The position numbers and the translations under genes are program-made. The notes beneath the pieces were generated by a model, which did no database searches, had not been told where the DNA came from, and saw nothing but the letters and a program-made list of their open reading frames with translations. Source: an uncultured Fibrobacter sp. (GTDB lineage Bacteria > Fibrobacterota > Fibrobacteria > Fibrobacterales > Fibrobacteraceae). Taken from it: a stretch of 25,538 nucleotides of DNA. Positions 23,595 through 25,538 of this stretch are shown piece by piece. The DNA lies in contig CAMZFJ010000003.1 of the NCBI GenBank assembly GCA_947306025.1, forward strand, positions 1-25,538. Reading direction: 5' to 3'. Each line of letters begins with the position of its first letter. Position 1 is the first letter of the stretch.

Positions 23595-24935
23595 ATGTTT
23601 GAGAATAAAAAGACGCAGGAACTGACGCCACGTCAGAAAGAAATATTGAATTTACTTCGTAAGGGACTTACGAATAACGAGATTTGCAAAACGCTGAACA
23701 TTTCGGCGAATACAGTCAAAGTTCACCTAGCCAACATATACAAAATACTCGAAGTAACCAACAGAACCGAAGCGGTTTCCGCAGGTACGTTCCCCAAGGA
23801 AAGTTTCGAAATAGACAATACACCGAAGGATCTAGTCATTTCTTTTCAAGCAAAAGGTTCCTTTCCCGAACACAGCAACGCTTACAGCCTTTATCTCTCA
23901 ATTGTCGAATCGATACACCAATACCACCTATTCCGCATCATAGACACCTCGGATACAAACACGGAACCCGGTTTTCTCATTGAAGTTTCGGTCCCGGAAA
24001 ACGGCGAAGAAATCTTATATATATCTGTCAGAATAGGTACATCTCACGAAATTCTTTGGACGACTTCAATAAAAATCAACTCGGACGACCTACAGATGCT
24101 CGCCCAGAAGTCCACAATTCTATTGTTCAGAAGCATAGCACTAGCATCGGCCAAGCTAAAATACACCGAAAAAAGCCCTATTCCCTACTGGTGGTACGCA
24201 GCAACCTACTGTTACGCCAAGCTCGAAAACCGCAGCCAAGAATCCTTTGAAATTTGCAAAAAAATGCTCGGTCCACTTGTCAAGGACGACTCTTACAATG
24301 ATTTTGTTCTTTACGTTCTTGCCACGGCCTATTATTACGCCTTCCTGGAAAACTGGGGCAACCCGGTCGAAAGTTCCCAAACTCTAGGCGAAATCGCTCG
24401 CAAAGCCATGTACTGTGCGCCCTATTCCATCTATTCGCAGTTGATTATGGCTTTATACAACATTACCATCGGGAACAAGGCCGAAGCTATTGCGTATCTC
24501 AAACAAGTTATCGAAGCCAATCCGCAAACGATTATGGCCCGAACACTTCTTTCCCAGATTTACCTTTTAACCGGGCAAGAAAAGCTCGCCACAGAGCTGA
24601 TTGACGATTGCATAAAGCATGTTCCGGAATCGGCGCTCCAGCACGCATACCAAGCAAAGACGTTCCTTTTGCTGTTGCAAGGAAAAATCGAGGAATGCAA
24701 AAACCTTGCCAACCAGGTTTTGCTCTTTACGCCTAAGGCAATGCCGATTCGCCTGATTATAATCGCTTGCTGCAACATTTTGGGGCAAAACGACGAGCGC
24801 GACGAACACATAAAAATACTCCACGAGTACTACCCTAACTTGACTAAAAGTGACGTAGAACAACTTTTAAAAGGCACCAACGAGCAAAAAAAGAACTATT
24901 TCATGGCGTCTCTCGAAAATATTTTCCAGAAATAA
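23595..24935 (+). CDS. LuxR-type HTH regulator with TPR-rich C-terminus
   Basis: 446 aa. Residues about 9-62 are a LuxR-family helix-turn-helix ('LTPRQKEILNLLRKGLTNNE', 'LNISANTVKVHLANIYKILE', 'NRTEAV'). Residues about 80-190 are an alpha/beta domain that ends 'EILWTTSIKINSDD' and resembles TolB-like N-terminal or adenylate-cyclase-associated modules. Residues about 195-440 are helical repeats of TPR character ('NKAEAIAYLKQVIEANP', 'GQEKLATELIDDCIKHVPES'). No signal peptide or membrane segment is seen, so it acts in the cytoplasm. The HTH is at the N-terminus, whereas many LuxR proteins carry it at the C-terminus. Being divergent from the eCIS operon across a shared intergenic region, it is the best candidate for a local regulator. 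Direct control is an inference. The ribosome binding site is weak. Confidence 0.75.
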   Translation: MFENKKTQELTPRQKEILNLLRKGLTNNEICKTLNISANTVKVHLANIYKILEVTNRTEAVSAGTFPKESFEIDNTPKDLVISFQAKGSFPEHSNAYSLYLSIVESIHQYHLFRIIDTSDTNTEPGFLIEVSVPENGEEILYISVRIGTSHEILWTTSIKINSDDLQMLAQKSTILLFRSIALASAKLKYTEKSPIPYWWYAATYCYAKLENRSQESFEICKKMLGPLVKDDSYNDFVLYVLATAYYYAFLENWGNPVESSQTLGEIARKAMYCAPYSIYSQLIMALYNITIGNKAEAIAYLKQVIEANPQTIMARTLLSQIYLLTGQEKLATELIDDCIKHVPESALQHAYQAKTFLLLLQGKIEECKNLANQVLLFTPKAMPIRLIIIACCNILGQNDERDEHIKILHEYYPNLTKSDVEQLLKGTNEQKKNYFMASLENIFQK

Positions 24936-24961
24936 ATAGATTTTCGCCATTTTTTCTGCAA

Positions 24962-24983
24962 CAATAACCCATTTGGGTTATTG
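24962..24983. promoter_or_regulatory. Perfect 9-bp inverted repeat with a 4-base loop
   Basis: caataaccc-attt-gggttattg lies between the regulator gene (ends 24935) and the next gene (starts 25038). No T-tract follows on either strand, so it is not a canonical terminator. It may be an operator or a weak transcript hairpin. Confidence 0.55.
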
Positions 24984-25037
24984 CAAGTAAGGGTCTATAC
25001 AAGTTATCTTTATCCCGTCAATTCGGAGAAGTGTGGT

Positions 25038-25538
25038 ATGGCCGAGCAGAACAACATTGTGATTAATGAGTCCAGTCCCTACACGGACCTCATTTTACTC
25101 GCAATGACGCTCGTTTTCAAGGACGTTTCGCAAGTGAGTCTCAAGCAAGCAGAAGTCATCAATCTTTTGCATGCGGCAGCGACAGAGCTGGAAAACAAGC
25201 CTGAATTGAAGATAAATGCTTTCAAAGGCGATGAGCAACCCGTTGAACCGCCTTTGCAAAGGGCAACCAAAAGCACCACGACGCTTTTGGATTTATTTGC
25301 CGAACACGCAGCCGAGTACAACTACAGACAAAGCTTTATTTCATCCGAACAAAACAAATCAACAAATGAATCTATTCAAGAAATTCTAGACAACCTCATC
25401 GACAGCGAAAATGAAAATCACATTCATTTGTATAAAAGCAACGCATTAAGCAATGCCATCGAAAGCTTTTTGAGAAACCTTTTGAAGGCAAGCGGAATCG
25501 TCATCAAGGACATCAAGGATTTAATCGAGAACGCGAAA
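25038..25538 (+). CDS. Unrecognised protein, 5' part (runs off the right edge)
   Basis: ATG at 25038 with GGAGA about 8 bases upstream. The frame is open to the window edge (167 codons). The protein begins MAEQNNIVINESSPYTDL, is acidic and mainly helical, and shows no signal peptide. A central segment (about residues 70-130) is rich in Glu, Asn, Ser and Gln and looks like a linker between two helical blocks ('SQVSLKQAEVINLLHAAATE' and 'NAIESFLRNLLKASG'). I do not recognise a family. It is co-directional with the LuxR-type gene, about 100 bp downstream, and may be an unlinked gene beyond the eCIS locus. Confidence 0.7.
   Translation, partial: MAEQNNIVINESSPYTDLILLAMTLVFKDVSQVSLKQAEVINLLHAAATELENKPELKINAFKGDEQPVEPPLQRATKSTTTLLDLFAEHAAEYNYRQSFISSEQNKSTNESIQEILDNLIDSENENHIHLYKSNALSNAIESFLRNLLKASGIVIKDIKDLIENAK

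Noticed and set aside
24962..24983. Rho-independent terminator after the regulator gene
   Set aside because: The 9-bp stem is perfect but no T-tract follows on either strand, so I list it only as an inverted repeat.

Overview
The window carries a nearly complete extracellular contractile injection system (eCIS): a free, phage-tail-like particle of the Afp/PVC/AlgoCIS type. Structural, chaperone and putative effector genes lie head-to-tail on the minus strand, with a divergently transcribed regulator at the upstream end. No capsid, portal, terminase or lysogeny genes are visible, and none of the T6SS membrane-complex genes. The gene set (DUF4255 cap, DUF5908 mini-protein, CIS_TMP tape measure, one sheath with two tubes) is the version typical of Bacteroidota and related FCB-group bacteria. 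Together with moderate GC and AAGGA-type ribosome binding sites, this suggests an FCB-group host. Fibrobacter is my best guess, not a proven assignment.

Region by region, read in the direction of transcription (right to left). From 23193 down to 20319 are the DUF4255 terminator, an unrecognised 243-aa protein and the sheath. From 20303 down to 18561 are two tube proteins, the 51-aa DUF5908 protein and a LysM tail-hub adaptor. From 18553 down to 16037 are the VgrG-like spike, the PAAR tip and the gp25-like baseplate protein. From 16020 down to 10773 are the large Afp11/gpJ-like baseplate protein, an adhesin-like protein and the Afp12-like baseplate protein. From 10776 down to 8285 are the CIS tape measure and the AAA+ ATPase. 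Many junctions are ATGA or TAATG overlaps, or gaps under 20 bp, so this reads as one operon. Two paralogous exported membrane proteins (8288 to 4217) follow, the first overlapping the ATPase by 4 bp.

The downstream end (3999 to 331) is a cargo island. Three consecutive ORFs share an N-terminal leader of about 40 residues and then diverge: a 73-aa stub, a 156-aa Cys-containing protein, and a DUF4157 protein with an HEAWH motif. Beyond the DUF4157 ORF lies a 633-aa ORF with a putative nucleic-acid/nucleotide deaminase signature (HGE ... PCNGC), an alanine-rich linker, eleven perfect heptad repeats and a C-terminal Cys-containing region. The two ORFs are probably one effector of about 921 aa split by a one-base shift in an A5 run near 2332-2336. 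The leader-coding DNA is GC-richer than the downstream domains, which suggests toxin-domain swapping.

On the plus strand, 23595-24935 encodes a LuxR-type HTH protein with a TPR-rich C-terminus, a plausible regulator of the divergent eCIS operon. After it an unrecognised gene starts at 25038 and runs off the right edge. The left edge holds the C-terminal remnant of an Rpn-type recombination-promoting nuclease/transposase. Families of short intergenic repeats lie between the cargo genes.
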